A DNA stretch of 28,626 bases from a virus. This document shows positions 6,974 through 16,262 of the stretch, in pieces; position 1 is the stretch's first letter; every line of letters begins with the position of its first letter. The translations under genes were made by a program, and so were the position numbers. The stretch covers positions 1-28,626 of the IMG/VR virus record IMGVR_UViG_3300027741_000210; one strand, written 5' to 3'. The notes beneath the pieces were generated by a model. The model did no database searches, was not told the origin of the DNA, and worked only from the letters and a program-made list of their open reading frames with translations.

Positions 6974-7005
6974 AAATAGTATATATTCAACATATTGGAA
7001 AGAAA
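6971..7005 (+). promoter_or_regulatory. Divergent intergenic control region with late-promoter-like box
   Basis: The 32-base gap between gp4 (minus) and gp48 (plus) must hold the start signals of both tail clusters, unless they are read through from elsewhere. On the plus strand CATAAATA (6971-6978) matches 7 of 8 bases of the T4 late-promoter box TATAAATA and lies 27 bases before the gp48 ATG, a workable distance. TTGGAAAG (6995-7002) is a plausible SD. No comparable box was found on the minus strand. In AT-rich DNA a 7-of-8 match is common, so the call is tentative. Confidence 0.4.
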
Positions 7006-7914
7006 ATGGCAGAGTTTGAAGAACTTCAAAACATAGTAGGAAGTGAGGGTGCGGTAACTTCACCAGATGTTACTCGAGGTCCTCTTGCTAGTTTACATAC
7101 AAACAAATACATTCCAACTAATCTAAAATATCCTTTAAATTTGGATGAAGATACTCGTGGCCATATTATTCAATTTTCTATTAATGATACCATACCCAGT
7201 AGTTATAAAGAAGATAATAAAAAATCTGAAGTATCCGATGGAAAAGTTACTACATTAAAAAGTAGTTTACCATTTCAACCAGAAAGAACAAGAATACAAC
7301 AAACAATATCATTATATATTCCAGATAGTATAGGAAATAACTATAATGCTTCATATACTGAAATTAGTGAGTTGGAAGCATTAGGTTCTGCTGCGGGTGG
7401 TATATCATCATTTGGAGGAAGATTAGGAAAATTCGCAGGTGGATTATCAACAGCAATAAGTGCTACGGACAGTCCCGCAGCAAAATTTGGATTATCAAGT
7501 ACATTAGGTATAGCAATTAATCCAAAGAAACAATTATTTTTTGATGGTATTGATTTTAGAACTTTTCAGTTTGCATTTACTTTTAGTCCATCATCACAAA
7601 AAGAATCTGATGCAGTAAATAATATAATAAAAACATTTAAACATCATGCAGCGCCAACAATAATGACCGAATATGGAGGATTTGCTTTTAAACCACCTTC
7701 ATCTTTCACTATTGAATATCTTTATAATGGAACAACAAATAATTATTTGAACAAGATTGAAGAATGTGTATTGACTGATATTGAAATAGGTTATGCACCA
7801 AATGGTGTATGGTCCGCTTTTGATTCAACAGGCGCACCAACTCAAATTACACTTTCTCTATCATTTAAAGAAATGGCACTCATTGATAGAACAAAAGTTG
7901 ATCAAGGATTCTAA
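7006..7914 (+). CDS. 48: gp48-like baseplate tail-tube cap protein
   Basis: 302 aa. Resembles T4 gp48 (364 aa), which sits on the hub and starts polymerisation of the tail tube. Support: an N-terminal 'LKYPLNLDEDTRGHIIQFSI' type strand; 'QTISLYIPDSI' followed by a Gly/Ser-rich central insert (residues about 125-165); then 'FQFAFTFSPSSQKESDAVNN' and 'IIKTFKHHAAP', typical of tube-like subunits in T4-like phages; and a C-terminal 'PTQITLSLSFKEMALI'. It is the first gene of the plus-strand baseplate operon, and its stop overlaps the next start as TAATG. AAGGA in the last codons (encoding QGF) is a good SD for the next gene. gp54 is the main alternative, but the gene at 5404 fits that better. Confidence 0.8.
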   Translation: MAEFEELQNIVGSEGAVTSPDVTRGPLASLHTNKYIPTNLKYPLNLDEDTRGHIIQFSINDTIPSSYKEDNKKSEVSDGKVTTLKSSLPFQPERTRIQQTISLYIPDSIGNNYNASYTEISELEALGSAAGGISSFGGRLGKFAGGLSTAISATDSPAAKFGLSSTLGIAINPKKQLFFDGIDFRTFQFAFTFSPSSQKESDAVNNIIKTFKHHAAPTIMTEYGGFAFKPPSSFTIEYLYNGTTNNYLNKIEECVLTDIEIGYAPNGVWSAFDSTGAPTQITLSLSFKEMALIDRTKVDQGF

Positions 7915-8513
7915 TGAGATATTTTCAACAACTACCAAAAATTGTGTATACTGATACTAACGGTATACAGTCTGCGATAATCAATTTACTACCAAGAACC
8001 AGTATTATTCAAACATTACTAACTAATCCTTTAATATATTATACCTATGACGTTCAAGAAGGTGATACGCCAGAAATTGTTGCCGATAAGTATTATGGTG
8101 ATAGTTATAGATATTGGTTGGTATTATATGCAAATCAAATGATTGATCCACAATGGTCTTGGCCATTAAGTTATGCACAATTTGCTGCCTACATGAGTAA
8201 TAAGTATCCAGCTACCAATGTATACAGCACAATTTATGAATATCAGAAGATTATCACAAAATATGATGCAAATTCTCAAACGACAACAATAGATACTATT
8301 GCCATTGATCAATCAGATTATAATACTTTATTTCCATACTCAACTACCGTAAATACCAGTACAGGTCCAGTAGGAATTAAAGTAACCAAAAACGCACAAA
8401 GTATTTATGACTATGAATTACAAGTGAATGAAAATAAAAGAAATATTAAAATAATCAACAAAATTTATGCAAACCAAATTGAAGCAGAATTTAAATCTTT
8501 GATGAAACAATAA
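7914..8513 (+). CDS. 53: gp53-like baseplate wedge protein
   Basis: 199 aa, close in size to T4 gp53 (196 aa), the last wedge component, which helps wedges join around the hub. Marks: 'NPLIYYTYDVQEGDTPEIVA' then 'DKYYGDSYRYWLVLYANQM', a LysM-like segment (the 'YGNPQLYWVLLMCN' region of T4 gp53); 'DPQWSWPLS'; and a C-terminal helix 'YELQVNENKRNIKIINKIY' like the T4 'LENEKLRQIKII'. Translationally coupled to gp48 by the TAATG overlap; one base separates its stop from the next ATG. Confidence 0.92.
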   Translation: MRYFQQLPKIVYTDTNGIQSAIINLLPRTSIIQTLLTNPLIYYTYDVQEGDTPEIVADKYYGDSYRYWLVLYANQMIDPQWSWPLSYAQFAAYMSNKYPATNVYSTIYEYQKIITKYDANSQTTTIDTIAIDQSDYNTLFPYSTTVNTSTGPVGIKVTKNAQSIYDYELQVNENKRNIKIINKIYANQIEAEFKSLMKQ

Positions 8514-8514
8514 T

Positions 8515-9882
8515 ATGGCAGACGATCAGTTCGCAGATCCGAAAGGAATTACATTTCCATCAGATTCGGAAATACAAAAACTCAATCTGATTACATCAGA
8601 TGGAAGTAAAATGAACATGAAAAAACTATTGATAGATTTTTCATATAATGAGGACATCTATAGTTTTTGCATTAATGGATATGTAACAGTTAATGATGCA
8701 CAAGGTTTTATTGAAAAACTTCAATTGACTGGTAATGAATTTATTGAAGTGAACTTTGGTAAAGTCAAAGACGCACCAAATGATGATGATCAAATATTTC
8801 GAGTATATAAAATAGATGATCGAAAACCTTCCGGAAATATGTCCAGTGAATCATATAAGTTATATTTCTGTTCTGAAGAATTTCTACTATCGGAACAAAT
8901 CAAAGTTACACAATCATACAAAGGTCAGAGAATATCAGATATAGTTACTGATATATTAACTAACAAGTTGAAAGTTTCAGATAAGATTGATGTTATTGAT
9001 GATACAACAGGTGTTTATGATTTTATTATTCCTAGAATGAAACCGTTAGAAGCCATCAGTTGGTTATCAACTTATGCTAGGCCTGCTGGTTATTCTGGTT
9101 CTGATATGTTGTTTTTCGAATCAAGATATGGTTTTACATTTAGATCACTACAATCAATGTACTCTGATGATATCTATCAGACATATAAATTTCAACCAAA
9201 AAACTTGAGCAAAGATTTTACACAAACTCAAGAAAAAGTAACTACAATATTAGATTATGAAATTATAAAAACATACGATGCTCTTCACGAAATTTCTGCT
9301 GGAACATTTGCCAATCGATTGATTTCTATAGATCCTCTAATTCGATCACACTATACAACAGATTTTGATTTTGCTAATTATATCAGTAAATCTGACAAAT
9401 TAAACGAATATGCACCAACAAACTATCTTGTCAATAGATTAAATAAAACACAAAATGAAAGTTATGAGAGTGTAGTAAAAGTTGTAACATCGAACAGTAA
9501 TGAAATTAATGTTCCATATATAAAAAATAAAAGTGGTGCCGGAATTGCTAAAGATATCTTTATTGAAACATATGTACCATATAGAACTGCACAAATAGCA
9601 CTAGCAAATTATACCACTATTAAATTAAATATACCCGGTGATTCTGGAATATATGTTGGAACACCTATTGAATTTAGTTTAAATACTTTAGATTCAGGCG
9701 AACCAACAAAAGAATCTGATCGTTTTTATTCAGGTAAATATCTAGTGACTGCTGTTAGACATATGATTCAAATGGGCGGTGTGTTTCAAACAACTCTAGA
9801 AATATGTAAAGAAAGCACTACAACTGCATATTCACCTATCGATAATAATCATCAAGCAATACAACAGGCGGTACAATCATAA
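8515..9882 (+). CDS. 27: gp27-like baseplate hub protein
   Basis: 455 aa; T4 gp27 (391 aa) forms the trimeric hub ring that holds the gp5 spike and matches the tube symmetry. Order of parts: an N-terminal 'SFCINGYVTVNDAQGF' strand region; 'RVYKIDDRKP' and 'YKLYFCSEEFLLSEQIKVTQ', typical of hub tube-like domains; 'IPRMKPLEAISWLSTYARP' (the W-L helix common to gp27 and VgrG/gpD-type hubs); and a C-terminal 'GKYLVTAVRHMIQMGGVFQT', the strand pair that closes the second tube-like domain. It lies directly before gp5 and its stop overlaps the gp5 ATG, exactly as expected for a hub-spike pair. Symbol assigned by architecture and position. Confidence 0.88.
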   Translation: MADDQFADPKGITFPSDSEIQKLNLITSDGSKMNMKKLLIDFSYNEDIYSFCINGYVTVNDAQGFIEKLQLTGNEFIEVNFGKVKDAPNDDDQIFRVYKIDDRKPSGNMSSESYKLYFCSEEFLLSEQIKVTQSYKGQRISDIVTDILTNKLKVSDKIDVIDDTTGVYDFIIPRMKPLEAISWLSTYARPAGYSGSDMLFFESRYGFTFRSLQSMYSDDIYQTYKFQPKNLSKDFTQTQEKVTTILDYEIIKTYDALHEISAGTFANRLISIDPLIRSHYTTDFDFANYISKSDKLNEYAPTNYLVNRLNKTQNESYESVVKVVTSNSNEINVPYIKNKSGAGIAKDIFIETYVPYRTAQIALANYTTIKLNIPGDSGIYVGTPIEFSLNTLDSGEPTKESDRFYSGKYLVTAVRHMIQMGGVFQTTLEICKESTTTAYSPIDNNHQAIQQAVQS

Positions 9883-10793
9883 TGGAAAACTTTATTGGTA
9901 AAGATGGATTCATTTGGTGGATGGGTGTAGTTGAATCGGTAGATGATCCACTTAATCTTGCACGAGTCCAAGTGAGAATCTTTGGATGGCATACAGATAA
10001 TCTTCAACAGTTACCCAAATCAGATTTACCATGGGCATTACCATCATTCTCAACAAATGTTTCTATGACAAGTGCAGTACCTGTTGTGGGTGATTACGCA
10101 TTTGGATTTTTTACTGATAATATATCAGGTCAGGCACCTATTATCATTGGTGTGTTTCCTGGTATTCCCGTAAATGGTGCAAACAAGTCTAAAGGATTCT
10201 CAGAGGGTACACATTATCCAGTTGGAGAACCTACTACTAGTAGATTATATCGAAATGAAAAAATAGAAACCACATTAGTAGGTAAACACAATAATAACTT
10301 AGACAATAATGTTCCTGTAGCAGATGGCACAACTTGGAGTGAACCTGCATCTAAATATGCCACAGTTCCACCATATAATAGAGTTACTGAAACATTATCT
10401 GGTCATGTATTTGAGATGGACGACACACCAGGTGCTGAACGGATTCATTTAAGTCATCGTGCAAATACTTTTTTTGAGATTGCGCCTGATGGATCTAAAG
10501 TCACTAAAGTGTATGGTAAAAATTATGAGATACTTTTATCGGATAATAATGTTCACATTAAAGGTACTTGTAATATAACTGTTGATGGTAATGCAAATCT
10601 CCAAGTAGGTGGTGATGTTACAGGTATAGCAAACTCATGGACATTTAATGGTCCACTACAATGGAATGGTAATATCAATGTCAATGGTGGCATTACTGCA
10701 ACAGGAGATGTGATTGGTGGAGGTATTAGTTTAGATCACCACACACACGATGGAGTAACAATAGGTGGTGACAATTCTGGTCCACCCCAATAA
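9882..10793 (+). CDS. 5: gp5-like central spike protein lacking lysozyme domain
   Basis: 303 aa, about half of T4 gp5 (575 aa). Residues about 10-110 are the OB-fold (GVVESVDDPLNLARVQVRIFG; VPVVGDYAFGFF; QAPIIIGVFPG). After a linker comes a beta-helix-type spike from about 185 to the end (GHVFEMDDTPGAERIHL; GSKVTKVYGKNYEIL; then NVHIKGTCNITVDGNANL-type strands). The tip has DHHTHDGV (H287-T-H289), like the HxH iron-binding tips of gpV/gp138-type spikes. In T4 a lysozyme domain lies between OB-fold and helix; here that space holds only a short linker with no catalytic triad. The enzyme is instead carried by the minus-strand protein at 3161-4474. It probably forms a trimeric membrane-piercing needle on gp27. 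Confidence 0.92.
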   Translation: MENFIGKDGFIWWMGVVESVDDPLNLARVQVRIFGWHTDNLQQLPKSDLPWALPSFSTNVSMTSAVPVVGDYAFGFFTDNISGQAPIIIGVFPGIPVNGANKSKGFSEGTHYPVGEPTTSRLYRNEKIETTLVGKHNNNLDNNVPVADGTTWSEPASKYATVPPYNRVTETLSGHVFEMDDTPGAERIHLSHRANTFFEIAPDGSKVTKVYGKNYEILLSDNNVHIKGTCNITVDGNANLQVGGDVTGIANSWTFNGPLQWNGNINVNGGITATGDVIGGGISLDHHTHDGVTIGGDNSGPPQ

Positions 10794-10809
10794 GTGTAAT
10801 AAATAAGAT

Positions 10810-11202
10810 ATGGCAAACATAACTAAAGTATTCTCCGACATAGACTTAACCTTCACCAGAAAACCTGCTGGAGGTGATATTGCTTTGAGTTATGATAGTC
10901 AAGCAGTGATTCGATCTGTTCGAAATTTAATTCAAACAAATCACTATGAAAGATTGTTTAATCCAGATTTAGGATCATCGATTAGTTCTTTGTTATTTGA
11001 AAATATTTCACCTCTTACTGGTGCAATATTAGAAAGAGAAATACAAAATGTTATTGAAAATTATGAACCTAGAGCAAAAGTTTCAAGTGTCGTTGCAACA
11101 CCAGACTATGATCACAATGGTTATAACGTAGCAATTACCTTTTTCATACAAAACTTAACATCGCCAACCACGATTTCGGTTATTTTACAGAGAAACAGAT
11201 AA
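10810..11202 (+). CDS. 25: gp25-like baseplate wedge protein
   Basis: 130 aa (T4 gp25 is 132 aa). GpW/gp25 family; in T4 it joins the gp6-gp7-gp53 inner wedge and touches the first sheath ring. Family marks: an N-terminal 'YSDIDLTF'-like segment (here FSDIDLTFTRKPAGGDI), 'AVIRSVRNLIQTNHYERLF' and 'NPDLGSSISSLLFE', then an 'ILEREIQNVIENYEPRAKV' helix and a 'VAITFFIQN' strand. The small gap before it and the single base before gp6 fit the conserved 25-6 pairing in contractile systems. Confidence 0.95.
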   Translation: MANITKVFSDIDLTFTRKPAGGDIALSYDSQAVIRSVRNLIQTNHYERLFNPDLGSSISSLLFENISPLTGAILEREIQNVIENYEPRAKVSSVVATPDYDHNGYNVAITFFIQNLTSPTTISVILQRNR

Positions 11203-11203
11203 T

Positions 11204-13282
11204 ATGGCAGCCAATTCATCCGTTCAGTTTACCGAATTAGATTTTGATAACATCAAAACTAATCTTAAGACATTTCTACAGTCACAAGATACCCTTAAAG
11301 ATTATAACTATGAAGGTTCGGCATTATCTGTTCTATTAGATGTTCTCGCATATAATACACAATATCAAGCATTTTATCTGAATCAAGTTGCAAATGAGAT
11401 GTTTTTGGATTCCGCTCTTCAAAGATCATCCGTTGTTTCCCATGCTAAGTTATTGAATTATACACCAAAATCTGCAATTGCACCTGCCGCTACAGTTAAT
11501 GTTACAGTAAATCAAGTATCAGATTCATCGTTGACTTTACCTGCCTATACTAATTTTCTATCAGAATCTGTTGATGGTACTAACTATAATTTCCTCACAG
11601 TAACAGATACAACAGTAAATGTTGTTGCAAACACCGCTACATTTAATAATGTGACCATCAAAGAAGGAACTTATGCAACATCAACTTTTACAGTTGATAA
11701 ATCTACAAATCCAAAATATACTTTCCAAATACCTAATGCGAATGTTGACACAACAACAATTCAAGTAAAAGTTCAACAATCATTATCTAATACATCATAT
11801 GTTGTTTACAATCTTGCATCAAACTATTTGACATTAGGTCCAACTGATAATGTATATTTCCTTCAAGAAGGTTTGACTGGATACTATGAAATCTATTTTG
11901 GTGATGGTATATTAGGTAGTCAACTCACTGATGGTAATGTTGTTAAAGTATCTTATCTAGTAACTAATGGTAGTGCTGCCGCAGGTGCTAATAGTTTTGT
12001 ATTAATGGATTCTATATCTGGTTATTCAAATACAATCACAAATTCGATTACTTACGCATCACATGGTGGTGACAAAGAATCTATAGATTCTATTAAATAT
12101 CAAGCACCTAAATCATTTTCTGCACAGAATCGTGCAGTAACTAAAAATGATTATATCACATTGATTCAACAAAACAAATTAGGAATTAATTTTGATGCTG
12201 TGAATGTTTGGGGTGGTGAAGAAAATAATCCACCAGTATATGGTCAAGTATTTGTTTGTCTGAAACCCAGTGGTTCATATACACTTACTCAAACACAGAA
12301 AAAATTAATTGTAGATCAGGTTATAAAACCAGTTTCAGTTTTGACTGTTACTCCTACTATTGTTGATCCAGATTACACATATATTCAGTTGACTGTAAAT
12401 GTGTATTATGATCCAGCATTGACTACCCTAACCTCGGCACAAATTCAAACTGGTGTATCGGGTGCAATTAGTAATTTTGCTAAGTCATCATTGAATACTT
12501 TCAACTCAAACTTCAATGCATATGACTTATTGAGTGCTGTTCAAAAATATGATACATCAATCATTACTAGTGAATATACGATGCAACTTCAAAAGAAGTT
12601 CTATCCAATTTTAACAAATACAGAAACTTATAATTTATATTATAATACTCCACTTGAAAGAGGGATATTATTAAGTGGAGTAAACAGTTCTCCAGCAATG
12701 CAATTTAGAGATCCATCTAATTTATCAAATATTCTTGAAGGTGTATATCTTCAAGAAGTACCAACAACAACAAGCGGTATCTCTTCTATTTCAGTTACCA
12801 ATCCAGGTTTCAATTATAAAGCAACACCTATAGTAACAATATTAGGTGATGGCACTGGTGCATCTGCACATGCAGTTATTGTAAATGGAAGCATTAGTAG
12901 TATAGTCGTGGATAATCCAGGATCTGGTTACACTTCAGCAATAGTAAATATCACTAATGCTTCTAATGATACAATAGGATCAGGTGGTGCAGCCTCAGTA
13001 ACTCTTACCGGACAAATTGGAACAATTGAAACATATTATTATAGTTCTGCTGGTGTAAAAACAATATTGAATTCAAATGCTGGAACAATCGATTATACAA
13101 ATGGAATTATTACTCTAAATAATTTTGGTCCATACAATATTGATAATCCATTAGGACAACTTACTGTTTCAGTCAAACCAACAACCTCAATTATATCATC
13201 AACTTATGATGGAATTATTACAGTTGATCCGTTTGATTCAAATGCCATCATTGTTAATGTTATCGCAAAGAAAAGTAGATGA
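11204..13282 (+). CDS. 6: gp6-like baseplate wedge protein
   Basis: 692 aa (T4 gp6 is 660 aa). Baseplate_J-related core wedge protein whose dimers form the inner baseplate ring. Start 'QFTELDFDNIKTNLKTFLQS' and 'ALSVLLDVLAYNTQYQAFYL' and 'NEMFLDSALQRSSVVSHAKL' are diagnostic of the gp6 N-terminus. 'YYEIYFGDGILGSQL' and 'APKSFSAQNRAVTKNDYI' are conserved baseplate_J features in the middle. At about residues 523-598 a glycine/tyrosine beta-repeat (ISSISVTNPGFNYKATPIVT...; ISSIVVDNPGSGYTSAIVN) appears to be inserted, the same kind as in gp7, gp8 and the 2129-aa protein. Its stop overlaps the gp7 start as ATGA. Confidence 0.95.
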   Translation: MAANSSVQFTELDFDNIKTNLKTFLQSQDTLKDYNYEGSALSVLLDVLAYNTQYQAFYLNQVANEMFLDSALQRSSVVSHAKLLNYTPKSAIAPAATVNVTVNQVSDSSLTLPAYTNFLSESVDGTNYNFLTVTDTTVNVVANTATFNNVTIKEGTYATSTFTVDKSTNPKYTFQIPNANVDTTTIQVKVQQSLSNTSYVVYNLASNYLTLGPTDNVYFLQEGLTGYYEIYFGDGILGSQLTDGNVVKVSYLVTNGSAAAGANSFVLMDSISGYSNTITNSITYASHGGDKESIDSIKYQAPKSFSAQNRAVTKNDYITLIQQNKLGINFDAVNVWGGEENNPPVYGQVFVCLKPSGSYTLTQTQKKLIVDQVIKPVSVLTVTPTIVDPDYTYIQLTVNVYYDPALTTLTSAQIQTGVSGAISNFAKSSLNTFNSNFNAYDLLSAVQKYDTSIITSEYTMQLQKKFYPILTNTETYNLYYNTPLERGILLSGVNSSPAMQFRDPSNLSNILEGVYLQEVPTTTSGISSISVTNPGFNYKATPIVTILGDGTGASAHAVIVNGSISSIVVDNPGSGYTSAIVNITNASNDTIGSGGAASVTLTGQIGTIETYYYSSAGVKTILNSNAGTIDYTNGIITLNNFGPYNIDNPLGQLTVSVKPTTSIISSTYDGIITVDPFDSNAIIVNVIAKKSR
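12770..13000 (+). repeat. Gly/Tyr beta-repeat insert in gp6
   Basis: Two protein repeat units of the form IsSIxVxNPGxxYxxxxxVxI, separated by GDGTGASAHAVIVNG. The same unit type is found in three neighbouring baseplate genes (see 14080-14960, 16870-17080 and 23350-23600). The DNA is diverged between units, so this is protein-level rather than recent DNA repetition. Confidence 0.7.
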
Positions 13283-16248
13283 TTCCAGATAGTTACAAAA
13301 CATCGTTACTGATACCATCACAACTTCCTGAATTTATTCGGGATGATCCTGACTATTCAAATTTTGTACTGTTTATCAAAGCATACTACGAATGGCTTGA
13401 ACAGGATAATAACGTAACAGATCGTGTTAAGAATATTCTCAATTATATTGATATTGATGATACTTCTGGTGAGTTTTTACAATATTTCTATAACGAGTTT
13501 CTTAAATATTTTCCATCGGAAATACTGGCAAATAAGACTGAAGTAGTAAAAATTGCAAAACAATTATATCAGGCCAAAGGTACAATATCATCCTATGAGT
13601 TTCTGTTTAGAATATTATATAACTCTTCTGTAGAAGTATTTTATACTAAAGATGTTGTACTTAAAGCATCTGCTGGTACTTGGTATGTTCCTAAGAGTTT
13701 AAGATTATTAACTCAAGATCCTAATTTCCTACAACTTTCTGATCCAAAGTATGGAAGTTTAAGAGTATTTGGTGAAACTTCAAAATCTATAGCAACAATT
13801 GAAAATGTTATACTATCAGGAGACAAAACTGAAGTATTCATCTCCGATATTGAAAGATTATTTCAGTCTGGTGAATTTGTCCATATCGTAGACAGTAACA
13901 ATCAAATACATCTAATCAATGGTGAAGAACTTCGTGCCAAGATTGTTGGACAAATTTCACAGATAAACATAAATCCAAATTACAGAGGTCTATCATATCA
14001 AGTCAATGATCCAGTTTCAATTTATGGTGGACTTTCATCAGTAAATGGTCATGGTGCATCAGCAGTGGTTGGATCAACAACTACTGGTTCTATTTCAAGT
14101 ATACTAGTTGACTCTGGTGGATTTGGATACACAAATTCAACATCGAATAATAGTCAAGGTGCTGTCAGTACTTCTATTAAATTTACAAATTTAGGTCAAG
14201 GTTCTATTACTCCAATTGCAACAGTTGGAAGTATTAATCCTGATCCAAATCTTACTAGTAATGTTACATTCTTACCAATTGATTATATTGGTTTAAAAGC
14301 AAACTCAAATATACTATTAGGTAATACAACTAATCCAGTTTCGTATAATTTTCAAGCAAATCCTTCAGCAAATATAAACACAAAACTTGCTGATGCTTTT
14401 ACTTTTACATCATTTCAAACATTTCCAATATCATCCGTGTTAGTTGAAAACGGTGGCGGCGGTATATCTGAAACACCTGTTATCACACCTCAGACATTAT
14501 ATAATACTGAAAGTGATTTAAGTCAATCCAACCTAAAAGATTATGGTATTCTTGCACCAATTCAGGTTGTATCCGGTGGATCAGGATATCAAGTAAATGA
14601 TACAATTAAATTATCAGGTGGATCAGGATACGGCGCCGCCGCAAAAGTAACTTCTGTTGGTGCAAATGGTAATATTTTAACAGTTACTTATGTTTCCACC
14701 AATAGTAATACATCAATTTATCCTATTGGTGGAATGGGTTATAAATCAACAAGTCTACCTACACCAATCGTAACATCTGCCAATGGTACAAATGCAATAT
14801 TACAAGTAAATAGTGTTCTTGGTGATGGTGCTATTCTTAATCCTACTGTTAATAGAATTGGTACAATTACATCTATATCTGTTACTGATTATGGTGAAGA
14901 TTATATTTCAACAGCTAATGTATCATTGAGAATTCAAGATATTATGGTTTCTGGTCTCACATTATCCAACTTACCAGTAAGTGGTGATATCGTATATCAA
15001 GGTGTGAATGAATTAGAATCTACTTATTTGGCAACAGTGGACACTATTTCTATTTTAATTCCGAATGTTGTACAAGAAAATGCCATATATTCGTTGAGAG
15101 TATTCAACTACAACTCTAAACCGCAGTATAATACAGCACTTAAAGTATTTTCAAAAAATATAACAATGAATTTATCTAATCAGATTTCATTGGAATCATT
15201 ACAAAAAATACCTTATTATTCTCAAATATCATTATCGTCATCAAAATATGATTCAGCAAATGGTATCATAACATATGGAGATGGAACAGCAAAGGCAAAC
15301 TCTACTTTTCTAAACGGATTAGTGGTTGGTACGGGTCAATATTTGGACAAATCAGGACAACCAAGTTCATTTGATGTATTACAAAGTACCCAATACAATA
15401 ACTATACTTATGAACTGACTGCTAATAAAGAGATTTCAAAATACAAAGATTTAGTACTGAATTTGTTACATCCAACAGGTATGCAAGTAATCGACAGATT
15501 CACTTTAGATTCTGAAGGAAGTTTAAATTATGGAATATCAGATGCACAACAAAATGGACATAATTTATCATATTATACTGGAACTACGAACTCATATGTA
15601 ATTATGACATCACCTTCAGTCGAATTCTTAGTTGATTCAGGTTATGTTACAGAACCAGTATATGAAGAACTAGATTTTGGTTTTGAAACTGATCCTATAG
15701 TGGCTGATTTAGATTTTCAATCAAATGCTCCACAATTTGCTGTCACAAACTATTCAAGTTCAGCAGTCAATACTATTTACTTTGAATATTTGAATGGTGC
15801 AAATCTGGCTAATTTTATTACATCAAATAGTGTAATACAATTTACAACAAGTCAAGGTGATATTGTTTATTCTACTGTCAATTTTGTAAATTATGTAGAT
15901 AATTACATCACTGTTACTGATAGTACTTGGTTAAATTATGGTAATGTTATGGTCATTTCTGGAAATGCTAATACTAACATTATAAATATAGAATCACTAA
16001 CTGGTGCTTATGATTTTTTCAATAATGGTAACTATACTGATTCAAATTATCCATTAAAAGATGTTCTTCGAGTTGGTGATAATATTGTGGTTTCAAATAA
16101 TATACCAACAATTGTTGTAGATATTAACTATTCTACAAATACAGCATACTTACAGTTAAATTTAGCAAATACTGTTAATAGTACAAATGCAAGCGTGAGT
16201 AGAACTTATACTTCATCAAATGTTCAAATATTTAATCCGGTTAATTAG
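13279..16248 (+). CDS. 7: gp7-like baseplate wedge protein
   Basis: 989 aa (T4 gp7 is 1032 aa), the large wedge protein linking inner and peripheral baseplate. Identity rests on size, the position between gp6 and gp8, and the N-terminus (ESFxxFxKAYYEWLEQ-type 'FVLFIKAYYEWLEQDNNV'; 'LFRILYNSSVEVFYTKDV'; 'GTWYVPKSLRL'), which is characteristic of gp7 relatives in aquatic T4-like phages. Residues about 267-560 hold several Gly/Tyr beta-repeats (DSGGFGYTN; SGGSGYQVNDTIKLSGGSGY; DYGEDYIST). The C-terminal part is an Asn/Ser/Thr-rich beta region (QVIDRFTLDSEGSLNYG; VDSGYVTEPVYEELDFGF). Coupled to gp6 by ATGA. Confidence 0.85.
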   Translation: MIPDSYKTSLLIPSQLPEFIRDDPDYSNFVLFIKAYYEWLEQDNNVTDRVKNILNYIDIDDTSGEFLQYFYNEFLKYFPSEILANKTEVVKIAKQLYQAKGTISSYEFLFRILYNSSVEVFYTKDVVLKASAGTWYVPKSLRLLTQDPNFLQLSDPKYGSLRVFGETSKSIATIENVILSGDKTEVFISDIERLFQSGEFVHIVDSNNQIHLINGEELRAKIVGQISQININPNYRGLSYQVNDPVSIYGGLSSVNGHGASAVVGSTTTGSISSILVDSGGFGYTNSTSNNSQGAVSTSIKFTNLGQGSITPIATVGSINPDPNLTSNVTFLPIDYIGLKANSNILLGNTTNPVSYNFQANPSANINTKLADAFTFTSFQTFPISSVLVENGGGGISETPVITPQTLYNTESDLSQSNLKDYGILAPIQVVSGGSGYQVNDTIKLSGGSGYGAAAKVTSVGANGNILTVTYVSTNSNTSIYPIGGMGYKSTSLPTPIVTSANGTNAILQVNSVLGDGAILNPTVNRIGTITSISVTDYGEDYISTANVSLRIQDIMVSGLTLSNLPVSGDIVYQGVNELESTYLATVDTISILIPNVVQENAIYSLRVFNYNSKPQYNTALKVFSKNITMNLSNQISLESLQKIPYYSQISLSSSKYDSANGIITYGDGTAKANSTFLNGLVVGTGQYLDKSGQPSSFDVLQSTQYNNYTYELTANKEISKYKDLVLNLLHPTGMQVIDRFTLDSEGSLNYGISDAQQNGHNLSYYTGTTNSYVIMTSPSVEFLVDSGYVTEPVYEELDFGFETDPIVADLDFQSNAPQFAVTNYSSSAVNTIYFEYLNGANLANFITSNSVIQFTTSQGDIVYSTVNFVNYVDNYITVTDSTWLNYGNVMVISGNANTNIINIESLTGAYDFFNNGNYTDSNYPLKDVLRVGDNIVVSNNIPTIVVDINYSTNTAYLQLNLANTVNSTNASVSRTYTSSNVQIFNPVN
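14080..14960 (+). repeat. Tandem Gly/Tyr beta-repeats in gp7
   Basis: At least four units spread over about 290 residues: SSILVDSGGFGYTN; SSVLVENGGGGISETP; IQVVSGGSGYQVND with SGGSGYGAAAKV; and ITSISVTDYGEDYIST. The units share I-x-x-I-x-V-x-x-G-G-x-G-Y spacing. This is the largest block of the repeat type in the window. Confidence 0.7.
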
Positions 16249-16262
16249 TATGAAACAAAGTT

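Noticed and set aside
6974-7063. 30-codon upstream extension of gp4 to a GTG
   Set aside because: It overlaps the divergent gp48 start and does not resemble gp4, whereas the internal ATG gives the family's MxYSGK start.
10798-10805. AATAAATA before gp25 (and GATAAATA at 27229-27236 before the 72-aa gene) as late promoters
   Set aside because: Both lie within a few bases of the ATG, so a transcript would start inside the gene; better explained as AT-rich leaders.
15981-15988. Second exact TATAAATA late-promoter box
   Set aside because: It lies deep inside the gp7 coding region with no gene start for about 275 bases; chance copies are expected in DNA this AT-rich.
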